Source: Amycolatopsis cihanbeyliensis (GTDB lineage Bacteria > Actinomycetota > Actinomycetes > Mycobacteriales > Pseudonocardiaceae). From it: DNA of 64,000 nt. The position numbers were made by a program, and so were the translations under genes. Below are positions 47,519-56,229 of this stretch, piece after piece. Position 1 is the stretch's first letter. The number at the start of each line of letters is the position of its first letter. Under the pieces are notes generated by a model, which was not told where the DNA came from, searched no databases, and was given only the letters and a program-made list of their open reading frames with translations. Where the stretch lies: the NCBI RefSeq assembly GCF_006715045.1, contig NZ_VFML01000001.1, positions 2,386,501 to 2,450,500 on the forward strand, given 5' to 3'.

Positions 47519-48439
47519 TCACCAGGACAGTTCCTCGCAGCGCCGGGCGGATTCCCGCGGTTCCACCTGCAGGGTGGCATGCTCGATGGAGTAACCGTTT
47601 GATAACAGATCCTGGGCCGCGACCAGGACGTCGGAGGACTCCGCGTCCCGCTCGATCGTGAGGTGCGCCGAAGCCACCTCCATGCCGGAGGTCAGGGTCC
47701 AGACATGCAGGTCGTGTACGTCGATCACCCCGGGCACCGCGGCCAGCTCCGCGCTGATCTTGGCAACGTCCACCCCCTGCGGCGCATGCTGGAACAGGAT
47801 TCGCAGCGCGCGCCGGGCCAGCACGTAGGTCCGCGGGAGCACGAAGAAGCCGATCGCGACACCGATGATCGGGTCGGCGTAGCGCCAACCGGTCAGCAGG
47901 GTGATGGCACCGCTGAGCAGCACCCCGAAGGACCCGATCAGGTCGGCGAGCACCTCGAGGTAGGCGCCCCGGACGTTCAGGCTCTCCTTGGCGCCGGAGC
48001 GCAGCAGGAGGAAGGAGGCGAGGTTCGCGACGAGGCCGGCGGTGGCCACGAGCAGCACCGGGAGGCCGGGGACCGCGGGCGGGCTGCCGATCCGCTCGAT
48101 CGCCTCGTAGAGCACGTACCCGGCGACACCGAACAGCAGGACGGCGTTACCGAGCGCGGCCAGCACCTCGGCGCGGTACATGCCGAAGGTGCGGGTGAAG
48201 GTGGGGCCGCTGCGGCGGGCGAGCAGGATCGCGACCAGCGCCATACCGACGCCGAAGACGTCGGTGAACATGTGCGCACCGTCGGAGATCAACGCGAGCG
48301 AGCCGGTGACGAACCCGACCACCAGTTCGAGCACCATGAAACTCGCGCCGATGCCCAACGCGAGAGCGAGCTTGCCGACATAGCGCCCGGAGGCACTGCC
48401 ATCCGCGGGCAGTTGTCCGTGCCCGTGGCCATGGCCCAT
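47519..48439 (-). CDS. Cation diffusion facilitator (CDF) metal exporter
   Basis: The 306-residue protein has a His-rich start (MGHGHGHGQLP), six transmembrane segments and a C-terminal ferredoxin-like metal-sensing domain with VHDLHVWTLTSGMEVASAHL. The TM2 metal site reads ISDGAHMFTDVFG (His and Asp, as in Zn/Co types), while TM5 reads YLEVLADLIGSFG, with Glu where zinc exporters usually have His. Metal specificity is therefore open among Zn, Fe, Mn and Co. GGAGGG favours ATG 48439. An iron-box-like site lies 70 bases upstream. Confidence 0.88.
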   Translation of the reverse strand: MGHGHGHGQLPADGSASGRYVGKLALALGIGASFMVLELVVGFVTGSLALISDGAHMFTDVFGVGMALVAILLARRSGPTFTRTFGMYRAEVLAALGNAVLLFGVAGYVLYEAIERIGSPPAVPGLPVLLVATAGLVANLASFLLLRSGAKESLNVRGAYLEVLADLIGSFGVLLSGAITLLTGWRYADPIIGVAIGFFVLPRTYVLARRALRILFQHAPQGVDVAKISAELAAVPGVIDVHDLHVWTLTSGMEVASAHLTIERDAESSDVLVAAQDLLSNGYSIEHATLQVEPRESARRCEELSW

Positions 48440-48509
48440 CGAGGTCCCTCCTGTCACTCAGTGATCAACCTCGTCGCCGAACATATAGCGACATACGCAT
48501 AAGTGCAAT

Positions 48510-48528
48510 ACAGGTGAGCCTAACCTCT
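48510..48528. promoter_or_regulatory. DtxR/IdeR-type iron-box candidate
   Basis: ACAGGTGAGCCTAACCTCT matches the recalled 19-bp consensus TTAGGTTAGCCTAACCTAA at 14 positions, including AGGT-AGCCTAACCT in the core. A second partial match AGGTCAGCCTA starts at 48531. It lies between the CDF exporter and the divergent phytoene-desaturase-like gene, upstream of TTGCAC and TATATG elements on the minus strand. Confidence 0.55.
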
Positions 48529-48623
48529 CGAGGTCAGCCTAGGCTGCTCCGAATGGCGGCCCAACCCCCGAAAGGACTTTCCCAGCCTGCGGAGGGCCCA
48601 ACCACACGAGTAGCGTCGCCCGC

Positions 48624-50069
48624 ATGGACGTGGCCATCGTCGGATCGGGACCGAATGGCCTGGCCGCGGCGGTGCTGATGGCCCGCGCCGGGCTGTCCGT
48701 ACGGGTGTTCGAGGCCGCCGACCGGCTGGGGGGCGGCCTCCGGTCGATGCCGCTGTTCGACGGCGAGGTGGTGCACGATGTCTGCTCGGCCGTTCACCCG
48801 ATGGCGGTAGCCGCACCGTTCTTCCGCCGGTTCGACCTCGAGGCCCGCGGCGTCGAGCTGCCGAGCCCGGCGGTCAGCTACGCCCATCCGCTCGATGGCG
48901 GCGCCGGTATCGCCTACCGCGACCTGGAGGAGACCTGCGAGCGGCTCGGCCAGGACGGTGCCCGGTGGCGACGGCTGATGGCGCCGCTGGCCCGGCGCAG
49001 CACCCAGTTGATCGACTTCTTCTTCTCCGACCAGCGCAGGCTGCCCCGTGACCCGGTCGCCACGCTGCTGCTCGGCCTGCGCACCCTGCAACACGGCACT
49101 GCCCTGTCCCGGCACGCCTTCTGCGGCAGGCAGGCACCCGCGCTGCTCGCCGGGGTCGCGGCGCATTCGGTGGGCAGGTTGCCGAGCCTGCCGGGCGGCG
49201 CCGTGTCGCTGCTGCTCGGGCACCTCGCGCACACCTGCGGCTGGCCCGTACCCCGTGGCGGGAGCCAGCGCATCGCGGACGCGATGGTGGCGGACATCGA
49301 GCGGCACGGCGGCACCCTGCACCCCGGCACGCCGGTGACCGAGCTCGCCGAACTGGGCCGGGCCCGAGCGGTCCTGCTGGACGTGAGCCCCAGCGTGTTC
49401 GTCCGGATCGCCGGCCGGTTGCTCCCGCCGCACTACCGGCGACAGCTGGCCACGTTTCGCTACGGCCCGGCCGCGGCCAAGGTGGACTTCCTGGTCTCCG
49501 AACCCATCCCCTGGGCCGACCCCGCGGTCGGCCAAGCGGGCACGGTGCACCTCGGCGGCGAGCAGGCCGAGGTCTTCGCCACCGAAACCGGCGTGTCCAG
49601 GGGGCGGTACCCGGACGAGCCGTTCGTCCTGCTCGCCCAGCCCGCGGTGGCCGACCCCGGGCGCGCGCGGGAGGGCAAGTGGCCGGTGTGGGCCTACTGC
49701 CACCTGCCGAACGGCGACCCCACCGACCCGACGGACCTGATCCAGGCCCGGATCGAACGGTTCGCCCCCGGCTTCGGCGACACCGTGCTCGCCCGCCACG
49801 GCGTCCCCGCCCCCGCGATGGAGGCCTACAACCCGAACTACGTCGGCGGCGACATCGGCGCGGGCGCGGTGAACCTGCGGCAGACCTTCCTGCGGCCGAC
49901 CCCCCGGTGGGACCCGCACAGCACTCCGCTCGGCGGCGTCTACCTGTGTTCGGCTTCCACCCCACCCGGCCCCGGCGTGCACGGCATGTCCGGGTACTTC
50001 GCGGCCGTCTCCGCCCTGCGCCGCGAGTTCGGCATCCGTGACCTGCCCGAACTCGGCCCGGCGCGTTGA
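48624..50069 (+). CDS. FAD-dependent oxidoreductase, phytoene desaturase-like
   Basis: The 481-residue protein has an N-terminal dinucleotide motif VAIVGSGPNGLAAAVLMARA, followed by VFEAADRLGGGLRSMP, the standard FAD site of the phytoene desaturase/amine oxidase superfamily. WPVPRGGSQRIADAMVADIE and a C-terminal YLCSASTPPGPGVHGMSGYF (the second FAD-contacting motif) agree with the COG1233 group. No carotenoid genes are nearby, so the substrate is unknown. ATG 48624; tRNA-Arg follows after 62 bases. Confidence 0.87.
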   Translation: MDVAIVGSGPNGLAAAVLMARAGLSVRVFEAADRLGGGLRSMPLFDGEVVHDVCSAVHPMAVAAPFFRRFDLEARGVELPSPAVSYAHPLDGGAGIAYRDLEETCERLGQDGARWRRLMAPLARRSTQLIDFFFSDQRRLPRDPVATLLLGLRTLQHGTALSRHAFCGRQAPALLAGVAAHSVGRLPSLPGGAVSLLLGHLAHTCGWPVPRGGSQRIADAMVADIERHGGTLHPGTPVTELAELGRARAVLLDVSPSVFVRIAGRLLPPHYRRQLATFRYGPAAAKVDFLVSEPIPWADPAVGQAGTVHLGGEQAEVFATETGVSRGRYPDEPFVLLAQPAVADPGRAREGKWPVWAYCHLPNGDPTDPTDLIQARIERFAPGFGDTVLARHGVPAPAMEAYNPNYVGGDIGAGAVNLRQTFLRPTPRWDPHSTPLGGVYLCSASTPPGPGVHGMSGYFAAVSALRREFGIRDLPELGPAR

Positions 50070-50131
50070 CTCCCCCGGTGCGGGATCGGCTTGAGGGCGT
50101 GCGCTAGGCTTGTCGGGTCGCCCAGCGATGG

Positions 50132-50204
50132 GCCCTCGTAGCTCAGGGGATAGAGCACTGCCCTCCGGAGGCAGGTGTCGCAGGTTCGAATCCTGCCGAG
50201 GGCG
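50132..50204 (+). tRNA. tRNA-Arg, anticodon CCG
   Basis: A 73-base cloverleaf with acceptor GCCCTCG/CGAGGGC, D arm GCTCAGGGGATAGAGC, anticodon stem CTGCC/GGCAG around loop CTCCGGA (anticodon CCG) and T loop GGTTCGAATCC. CCA is not encoded. Accessory genes begin directly downstream, so it is a candidate integration site, but I found no second copy of its 3' end in the window. Confidence 0.96.
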
Positions 50205-50514
50205 CATTTTATGCTCACCATAATGCCTGACCTGCGGAAACGTCCCGTTTTGCGGCACAAGAGGTTAAGGCAATGCACGAACCTTACGTAGGGTCACTGC
50301 CTCCACCCCTCAATAGCCACGCGCTTAGCCATGAGCGAGCGCTCTCGGTGGCGAAGGCCGAGCCGCGGCGTCAGTGAACGTGACGGTCATCAGGTCACGT
50401 CACGGGCTCGGGCGGTCAGCTCGACCCTGTGCGGATCAGGCGGTCCCGTCGACTTCGCTGTCGCAGCACCTCGGCGTTCGTGCTCAGGGGGCACCACCGC
50501 GAGGCGGGTCATGC
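50205..50514. other. Gap between tRNA-Arg and the OYE gene
   Basis: 310 bases with no supported gene. Short frames on both strands lack ribosome-binding sites and recognisable residues. No integrase, direct repeat of the tRNA end or strong hairpin was found. Confidence 0.45.
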
Positions 50515-51735
50515 TCAGCGGGGCACGACCGCCTGGGACACGAAGTTCCGGCTGATCACGGCGATGGCCCTGGCGACGGTGCCCGGGCCGGGGTTGACCT
50601 GCGGCGCGAGACCCTTGGCCATCCGGTGGAACTGGACGTTGTGGTAGGCCAGCTGCAGGTAGCCGTCGGCGGGTCGGTAGCCAGTGCGCGGTGGGCCCTT
50701 CGGCAGCTCCGGCTCGAGTTCGCCGGCGAGGATCCGGGCCGGGTAGTCCGGCACGAAGGCCATCGGGCGGGCTATGCCGAGCACATCCGCGGCGCCCTCG
50801 GCGACGATGCGTTCCATGGTCTCGCGGGTCCGGACGCCGCCGGTGAGCATCAGCGGGACGTCGACGACGTCGCGGACCTTGCGGGCATAGTCCAGAAAGT
50901 ACGGGTTGTTGCCGGCCAGCCGCCCGCGGTCGTGCACGCCGGTCATGGCGGGTTCGGCGTAGTTGCCGCCGGAGATCTCGATCAGGTCCACCCCGGCGCC
51001 GGCCAGCGCCCGGGCCACGTCGAGGGACTCGGCTTCGTCGAGGCCACCGTGCTGGAAGTCCTTCGAGTTCAGCTTCACGGCGATCGGCACGCCGCTCCCG
51101 ATGGCCGCACGCACGGCGTCGACGACCTCCAGCAGCAGCCTGCGACGGCCGGCCGCGTCCCCGCCGTAGGAGTCGTCGCGCGTATTCGCCAGCGGCGAAA
51201 GGAACTGCGAGAGCAGGAATCCGTGTGCCGCGTGGACCTGCACGCCGTCGAAGCCATTGCCCACAGCCAGCTCGGCGGTGCGCGCGAACCGGCGGACGAG
51301 GTCCTGGATATCGGAGCCGGAGAGTTGGCGCGGACGGCGGAGGTTGTAGCCCGGCACCGGCTCGCGGCTGGCCGACGGCGCCAGCGGCCACCTGTTGAGC
51401 GGCACTGTGGCGACCCGTCCGGGGTGGTTGATCTGCATCCACATTTGCGCGCCGCCTGCGTGCACGGCATCGGCCCACGACTTGTACGCGGCGGGCGCGC
51501 GGTCGTCGTCGAGGATCACGTTGCGCGGTTCGACGAGCCCGCAGCGGTCGATCATCACGTTGCCGGTGATCAGCAGGCCGGCGCCGCCACGCGCCCAGGT
51601 GGCGTAGAGGCGGGTCAGTGTGTCGGTCGGCCTGCCCGCGCGGTCGGCGAGTTGCTCGCTCATCCCGGCCTTGGCCAGGCGGTTGGGCAGCGTCGCGCCA
51701 CACGGGAGTTTCAGGTTCTCGGCGAGAATCGTCAT
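50515..51735 (-). CDS. NADH:flavin oxidoreductase, Old Yellow Enzyme family
   Basis: The 406-residue FMN barrel enzyme reduces activated C=C bonds. Landmarks: LPNRLAKAGMSEQLAD near the N-terminus, AGLLITGNVMIDR, MQINHPGR, FDGVQVHAAHGFLLSQFLSP (the HAAHG segment), DDSYGGDAAGRRRLLLEVVD and VPLMLTGGVRTRETME. It lacks the C-terminal Fe-S/NAD domains of dienoyl-CoA reductases. ATG 51735 is two bases after the stop of the decarboxylase-like gene, making it the fourth gene of the FMO operon. Confidence 0.9.
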   Translation of the reverse strand: MTILAENLKLPCGATLPNRLAKAGMSEQLADRAGRPTDTLTRLYATWARGGAGLLITGNVMIDRCGLVEPRNVILDDDRAPAAYKSWADAVHAGGAQMWMQINHPGRVATVPLNRWPLAPSASREPVPGYNLRRPRQLSGSDIQDLVRRFARTAELAVGNGFDGVQVHAAHGFLLSQFLSPLANTRDDSYGGDAAGRRRLLLEVVDAVRAAIGSGVPIAVKLNSKDFQHGGLDEAESLDVARALAGAGVDLIEISGGNYAEPAMTGVHDRGRLAGNNPYFLDYARKVRDVVDVPLMLTGGVRTRETMERIVAEGAADVLGIARPMAFVPDYPARILAGELEPELPKGPPRTGYRPADGYLQLAYHNVQFHRMAKGLAPQVNPGPGTVARAIAVISRNFVSQAVVPR

Positions 51736-51737
51736 GT

Positions 51738-52514
51738 CTACAGCACCCTTGGTCGGAGTCGGGCAGCGGTGAACAGCGGCGTGAGCGGGCGGATCGGGAT
51801 CGGCGGCGTTCCCATGGTCAGGTCGACGCGGTGCAGCCGAGCCTCGACGACGCGTCCGAGTCCCAGCTGGTCGATCGGATCGCGCTCGGAGCCGCCGATG
51901 ACGAGCTGGAAGTCCTCCACCTGGCGCACCTCGATCACGCGCTCCCCCGGCGTGAACGCGACGACGCGCGGGAGGGCCGCGCCGATCAGGCCGTACACGT
52001 TGCGGTGCGGCCGGCCGAGGATCGGCGGCGGGTCGTCGATCCGCACGCCGAGCCTGCCGCCCATCGAGATCACCGTGGCGCCGCGGCGGCTCGCCTCGGC
52101 GTGGACGGCGTCGCCGTCGAGCGTCCAGTCGATCTCGCCGAGCTTCTTCGGATAGCCGAGCAGCTCGCGGCCGAGGATCAGCGCGACATCATCGTCGAGG
52201 ATCATCCACGGGCAGTGGATGCCCACCTTGCGGCCCGCCTTGATATGCACGAACACGCCCGCCTCGTGGTAGACCGACCCGTAGTTGCAGTCCGGGAAGA
52301 ACGCGGTGAACACCTCCGCCCGCGCGGGCTCCGCGAGCCGAACACCGAAGGGCAGCCACGGCTTCGTCGCGTCCGGGTCGACCTCGATGGTGGCGCTGAA
52401 GTAGTGCGCGTCGCGGTAGAGCGTGCCGAACGGACCGCCGAGGGACAGCATCCGCCGCAAGTCGGCTACCAGGCCGCGGCCCGCGGTGCGCTGCGCCGGT
52501 TCCCAGCCGCTCAT
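51738..52514 (-). CDS. Acetoacetate decarboxylase-family protein
   Basis: The 258-residue protein has the ADC beta-cone fold. The Schiff-base lysine region is GRELLGYPKKLGEIDW (Lys pair at 123-124, as in acetoacetate decarboxylase), and the substrate-pocket acidic residues precede it in FPDCNYGSVYHEAGVFVHIK. Family members include decarboxylases and also hydratases/aldolases, so the reaction is open. ATG 52514 overlaps the SDR stop (ATGA). Third gene of the operon. Confidence 0.85.
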   Translation of the reverse strand: MSGWEPAQRTAGRGLVADLRRMLSLGGPFGTLYRDAHYFSATIEVDPDATKPWLPFGVRLAEPARAEVFTAFFPDCNYGSVYHEAGVFVHIKAGRKVGIHCPWMILDDDVALILGRELLGYPKKLGEIDWTLDGDAVHAEASRRGATVISMGGRLGVRIDDPPPILGRPHRNVYGLIGAALPRVVAFTPGERVIEVRQVEDFQLVIGGSERDPIDQLGLGRVVEARLHRVDLTMGTPPIPIRPLTPLFTAARLRPRVL

Positions 52515-53314
52515 GGCTTCAGCCGTCCGTACACGGTGCGCAGCAGCGGCCCGATGATCCCGCGCGGGGTGTACTGCCCGCCGAGTGTCTGCGTCTTGGC
52601 GAACGACCCAGGGATGACGCGACGCTTCCGCTTGGCCATCCCCTTGATCGCGAGCTGCGCGGCCCGTTCGGCCGACACCCACAGCGGCGCCGGGACCAGC
52701 TTGTCCAGCGCGGACACCTCGGCGACCCGCGTGAACTCGGTCTTCACCGGACCGGGCGCGAGCAGCGTCGCACTCACCCCGGTGCCCGCCAGCTCGCCGT
52801 GCAGCGACTCGCTGAAGGTGTTGGCGAAGGCCTTGCACGCCGCGTAGGTGGTGTTGTTCGGGCCGGGCTGGTTGCCCGCGGTGGAGCCGGTGATCAGGAT
52901 CGCGCCCGCCTTGCGCTCCAGCATGCCGGGCAGCACGGCCAGGGTCAGCTCGTGCACCGCGACCACGTCGACCTCGACCTGCAGCCGTTCCCGCTCGCCG
53001 GTCAGGGTGGACAGCGGCCCGTAAGTGGCGAATCCGGCGTTGTTGCACAGCACCGCGATGTCGCGTTCGGACAGCTCGTGGGCGAGCTTGGGGCGCTGGC
53101 CGGGGTCGCCGAGGTCGCACGGGCGCACCTCGGCCTCGACCCGGTGCTTCGCGCTCAGCCTGGTGGCCAGCTCGCGCAGGCGGTCCTCCCGGCGGGCGAT
53201 GAGGATCAGCGAGTAGCCGCGGGCGGCCAGGCCCTCGGCGAGCGCTGCGCCGATCCCGGAAGACGCGCCGGTGACGACGGCACGGTTACGTGGCGTCGGT
53301 GTCGGCAGGCTCAT
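52511..53314 (-). CDS. Short-chain dehydrogenase/reductase
   Basis: The 267-residue SDR has VVTGASSGIGAALAEGLAAR (cofactor motif; the basic RREDR loop after strand 2 suggests NADP), LCNNAGFATYGPLSTL (CNNAG), the catalytic Ser in ILITGSTAGNQPG, and YAACKAFANTFSESLHG (Tyr, Lys). The C-terminal region with GSFAKTQTLGGQYTP is atypical. ATG 53314 overlaps the FMO stop (ATGA) and its stop overlaps the next start, so it is translationally coupled on both sides. Confidence 0.9.
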   Translation of the reverse strand: MSLPTPTPRNRAVVTGASSGIGAALAEGLAARGYSLILIARREDRLRELATRLSAKHRVEAEVRPCDLGDPGQRPKLAHELSERDIAVLCNNAGFATYGPLSTLTGERERLQVEVDVVAVHELTLAVLPGMLERKAGAILITGSTAGNQPGPNNTTYAACKAFANTFSESLHGELAGTGVSATLLAPGPVKTEFTRVAEVSALDKLVPAPLWVSAERAAQLAIKGMAKRKRRVIPGSFAKTQTLGGQYTPRGIIGPLLRTVYGRLKP

Positions 53315-54678
53315 GCGAACAGCTCCTCGGTCGTGTGCTGGTCGTGGAGCGCCTTGAGCGACGCGCCGTGCCTATGGGTGGTGACTTCGCGGCGTCGGCG
53401 CCGGCTGGCGAGGCCGCCGCCGAGAAGCCGGGCGCGCCGTACGTAGATCCGCAGGAAACGGCGCAGGATCCGGAGTCTGCCGAGGACCTCCGACGACCCG
53501 GCCAGGATCGAGCTGCGCGGCTTCACCCGGCTGGCCAGCAGGTCCGAAAGGGGAATGGGGAACAACCGTTGCGCGGCGACCGCCTCGGCGATCATGTCGG
53601 CGCCCTCGGACAGGATCTTCCCGGCGCCGGCACGCGGTGCGACCAGGCCCCAGATGTAGATGTTGGCGTAGCGGGGCACCATGACGTGCTCCAGCAGCAG
53701 CGGCTGCCCGTTCTCCCAGATGAATATCGACTCGTCGAGCATCGGGAATCTGGTGTTGTAGCCGGTCGCCCAGACGATGGTGTCGTACTCCCCCGACGTT
53801 CCGTCGACGAAATGCACCGTCTTTCCGTCGAACCGCGCGATCTCCTTGCGGGGCTTGACCTTCCCGTGGCGCAGCGCGTACAGCAGGGTGTTGTTGACCG
53901 TGACGTCCTTATCGAACAACTTGTGCGTGGGCTTCTGTAGCCCGTAGCGCCGGTAGCTGCCGAAAGAGACGTACAGCAGCGCATGGAAGAAGACCCTCTG
54001 CAGCCAGAGCGGCATCCATACCTTGTCCCACTCCGCCGCCGGGATGCCCAGGATGACCTTCGGGATGTACCAGAGGCCGTCGCGCATCGACAGGTCCGCC
54101 GACCCGAACGTCGCGGCCGCCTCCACGGTGATGTCCGCACCGGAGTTCCCGCCGCCGACCACCAGCACCCGGCCGCCGTCGCCGAAGTCAGCCGGACGTT
54201 TGTAGTCCTTGGAATGCAACTGCTTGCCGGTGAACTCACCCGGGTAGCGGGGAAGGTTGCGCTCCCAGTAGTGCCCGTTGGCCACCGCCACAGCGGCGTA
54301 GTCACGCTGTTCGCCAGTCCACAGCGTCACCCGCCAGCCGACCATCCCGTCCCGGTCGAGCGGACGGACCGCGGTCACCTCGGTGTCGAACTCGATGTTC
54401 TCGCGCAGGCCGAAGTGGTCGACGTAGTCGTTGAGGTCGACCAGCATCTGCGCCCGGCTCGGAAACGTCGGATAGTTCGCGGGCATCGGGTACTCGGCGT
54501 ACTGGGTGGACTTCGCGGAGCTGATCAGGTGCGTCGAGTCGTAGACGCCGTGTGACCAGTTGCCGCCGATCGCGCCGGTGGCCTCGAACTGGTCGTACTC
54601 CAGCCCGGCCTGCCGGAACGCCCGAGCGAGCGTATTCCCGGCGTAACCCGCACCGATGATGCAGTACCGCTGTCCCAC
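53311..54678 (-). CDS. Flavin-containing monooxygenase
   Basis: The 455-residue flavoprotein has the FAD motif IIGAGYAGNTLARAF (residues 7-21), the FMO signature FTGKQLHSKDY (149-159: F-x-G-x3-H-x3-Y) and the NADPH motif VVGGGNSGADITVEAA (173-188), then VWATGYNTRFPML. The Tyr in the signature marks an FMO rather than a Baeyer-Villiger enzyme (W-P). The last 60 residues are strongly basic. GTG 54678 is preceded by GTGAGG. It is the first gene of FMO-SDR-ADC-OYE, divergent from a TetR gene. Confidence 0.9.
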   Translation of the reverse strand: MGQRYCIIGAGYAGNTLARAFRQAGLEYDQFEATGAIGGNWSHGVYDSTHLISSAKSTQYAEYPMPANYPTFPSRAQMLVDLNDYVDHFGLRENIEFDTEVTAVRPLDRDGMVGWRVTLWTGEQRDYAAVAVANGHYWERNLPRYPGEFTGKQLHSKDYKRPADFGDGGRVLVVGGGNSGADITVEAAATFGSADLSMRDGLWYIPKVILGIPAAEWDKVWMPLWLQRVFFHALLYVSFGSYRRYGLQKPTHKLFDKDVTVNNTLLYALRHGKVKPRKEIARFDGKTVHFVDGTSGEYDTIVWATGYNTRFPMLDESIFIWENGQPLLLEHVMVPRYANIYIWGLVAPRAGAGKILSEGADMIAEAVAAQRLFPIPLSDLLASRVKPRSSILAGSSEVLGRLRILRRFLRIYVRRARLLGGGLASRRRRREVTTHRHGASLKALHDQHTTEELFA

Positions 54679-54709
54679 GCGAAGTCCTCACCCAGAAAGA
54701 TACAGACAC

Positions 54710-54756
54710 TGTAGCTTCAATATGTGTAGCATTGCCACGCAAGGTCCATCTGTCAA
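54710..54756 (-). promoter_or_regulatory. FMO operon promoter with repeated hexamer operator
   Basis: TTGACA (54756-54751), a 17-bp spacer and AATGCT (54733-54728) form a promoter reading into the FMO gene. GCTACA occurs at 54730-54725 and again at 54715-54710, covering the -10 and start region. This is the expected place for repression by the divergent TetR protein. Confidence 0.55.
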
Positions 54757-54773
54757 GCACATGAGACGAGCAC

Positions 54774-55397
54774 ATGGCCGAGACCACACAGCGCCGGAAC
54801 CGGCCGTACGCGCCGCGCAAGGCGCCGGCCGAGCGACGCGAACAGCTACTCGACGCCGCGCTGGAGATCATCGTCGAGCAGGGCATCCACAAGGTGTCCA
54901 TCGACTCCGTCGCCCGTCGTGCGGGCGTGACACGGCCGGTCGTCTACGGCCTGTTCGACGACACGAACGCACTGCTGCGTGCCTCCCTCGACCGCGAAGA
55001 GCAGGCGATCAACGCCCAGCTCGCCGAAGTCATGCCGGCCACGGAGCACAGCGATTCCGCCGAAGCGGCCATTGCCTCGCTCGACGGCTTCCTCCGCGCG
55101 GTGCTGGCCGCCCCTGACCGCTGGCGCGCCGCGTTCATGCTCGTCGACAGCAGCACGCCCGTATTTCGCGAACGAGTCGAGCGCAACCGACGAACGCTCA
55201 TCGAAACCCTGGAGAACCTCCTCCAGCCGATCGCCACGAACGCCCCGGACACCGACATCGCGCTACTCGCCCGCGGCCTCTATGCCCTGCTCTGGGAAGC
55301 CGGCCGGCTCGTCCTCGCCGAACCGGACCACTTCCCACCCGAACGCATCACCGCGTTCGCCACCAATCTCATCCACGCGAACTTCACGATCGACTAA
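54774..55397 (+). CDS. TetR-family regulator, divergent from the FMO operon
   Basis: The 207-residue protein has the TetR HTH at residues 20-65 (AERREQLLDAALEIIVEQGI, VSIDSVARRAGVTRPVVYGL, FDDTNALLRASL), with the recognition helix RPVVYGLF. The helical C-terminal half is a variable ligand pocket. ATG 54774 gives MAETTQRRNRPYAPRKAPAE. The 95-bp spacer to the FMO gene holds a promoter and a repeated GCTACA, so it very likely controls that operon. The ligand is unknown. Confidence 0.92.
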   Translation: MAETTQRRNRPYAPRKAPAERREQLLDAALEIIVEQGIHKVSIDSVARRAGVTRPVVYGLFDDTNALLRASLDREEQAINAQLAEVMPATEHSDSAEAAIASLDGFLRAVLAAPDRWRAAFMLVDSSTPVFRERVERNRRTLIETLENLLQPIATNAPDTDIALLARGLYALLWEAGRLVLAEPDHFPPERITAFATNLIHANFTID

Positions 55398-55763
55398 CCC
55401 GCCGCGATTGATCGCGCGGCCGGGACGTCGGCGGCCGGCAACGCCTACGAGCGGACCGTCAACCGGGCTTAACCACCTTGCTCCTCGTCAGCCGGTAGCC
55501 GTCGCGGCGGATCCACTCGACGTCCTGAAGTCCGAGGCCTCAAGGTTCGGCCAGACTCCGCACGCGCGAAGTCCTGCGCCGTGTACGCGTGGTGTCGCGA
55601 CACTCCCCGCCCCTCAGCAGCCACGCGCTTCGCGGCATGACAGGACGTTGCGTGGCTCAGGCCCTCCTCCTGGCAGGGTGATGCGGACCAGCCGGGCCAG
55701 GTCCTCGGTGTCGTGAGCTGCTCGGTCGCGCTGGATGTGCCTCCGTGGTCGGCGGCTGCCACG
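55398..55763. other. Gap between TetR and HxlR genes
   Basis: 366 bases with a 97-codon minus-strand frame (55469-55762) that shows no family residues and no ribosome-binding site. It may be a remnant, but I cannot assign it. No hairpin or repeat stands out. Confidence 0.4.
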
Positions 55764-56135
55764 CTATTCCGCGCTGCGCGGTGGCAGTCGCCGGGTGATC
55801 CGGTCGAACAGTTCCGTCAGCGGCTCGCCGATGTCCCGGCCGAACTCGGTCAGCCCGTAGGTGACCTGAGGTGGCGTCGTCGGCTCGACCTCCCGCCAGA
55901 CGAGGCCGTCCTGGACCAGAGCACGCAGGGTCTGGGCGAGCATCTTCTCGCTGACGCCCCGGATGCTCTCGCGCAGCTCGTAGAACCGGAGGGCGTTGCC
56001 CCGCAAGGAGATCAGCACCCAGACGCCCCAGCGGCTGGTCACGTGGTCGACCACATCGCGCGCGGGGCAGTCGGTGTGAAACACCTCATACCGCGCCCCG
56101 GCATCGGTCTGTGTGAACTGCGCGCCTCCCGTCAC
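55764..56135 (-). CDS. HxlR-family transcriptional regulator
   Basis: The 123-residue winged helix protein fits HxlR: CPARDVVDHVTSRWGVWVLI, SLRGNALRFYELRESIRGVS, EKMLAQTLRALVQDGLVWRE and VTYGLTEFGRDIGEPLTEL. Some members sense quinones or aldehydes through the N-terminal Cys (here Cys24 in TDCPARD). It diverges from an NmrA-like gene with a 94-bp spacer. The start codon at 56135 gives MTGGAQFTQTDAG. Confidence 0.9.
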   Translation of the reverse strand: MTGGAQFTQTDAGARYEVFHTDCPARDVVDHVTSRWGVWVLISLRGNALRFYELRESIRGVSEKMLAQTLRALVQDGLVWREVEPTTPPQVTYGLTEFGRDIGEPLTELFDRITRRLPPRSAE

Positions 56136-56143
56136 GGGATGAG

Positions 56144-56167
56144 CTTACCTGAAAGTATGTCCTTACC
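56144..56167. promoter_or_regulatory. Repeated CTTACC between HxlR and NmrA-like genes
   Basis: CTTACC occurs at 56144-56149 and 56162-56167, 18 bp apart, with AAAGTATG between. Half-sites of this GTAAG type are known for HxlR proteins, so this is a candidate operator for the divergent pair. Confidence 0.45.
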
Positions 56168-56229
56168 AAGAGTTAGCCCGGTCTCCTAGCGTCATGGTCA
56201 CGGAGGACATTCGGACAAAGGAGCTGTTC

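Noticed and set aside
50132..50204. Proven attachment site at tRNA-Arg
   Set aside because: No second copy of the tRNA 3' end was found in the window, so integration there is unproven.
55469..55762. 97-codon minus-strand frame between TetR and HxlR genes
   Set aside because: Low-complexity composition and no family landmarks; could be remnant sequence but not a supportable gene.
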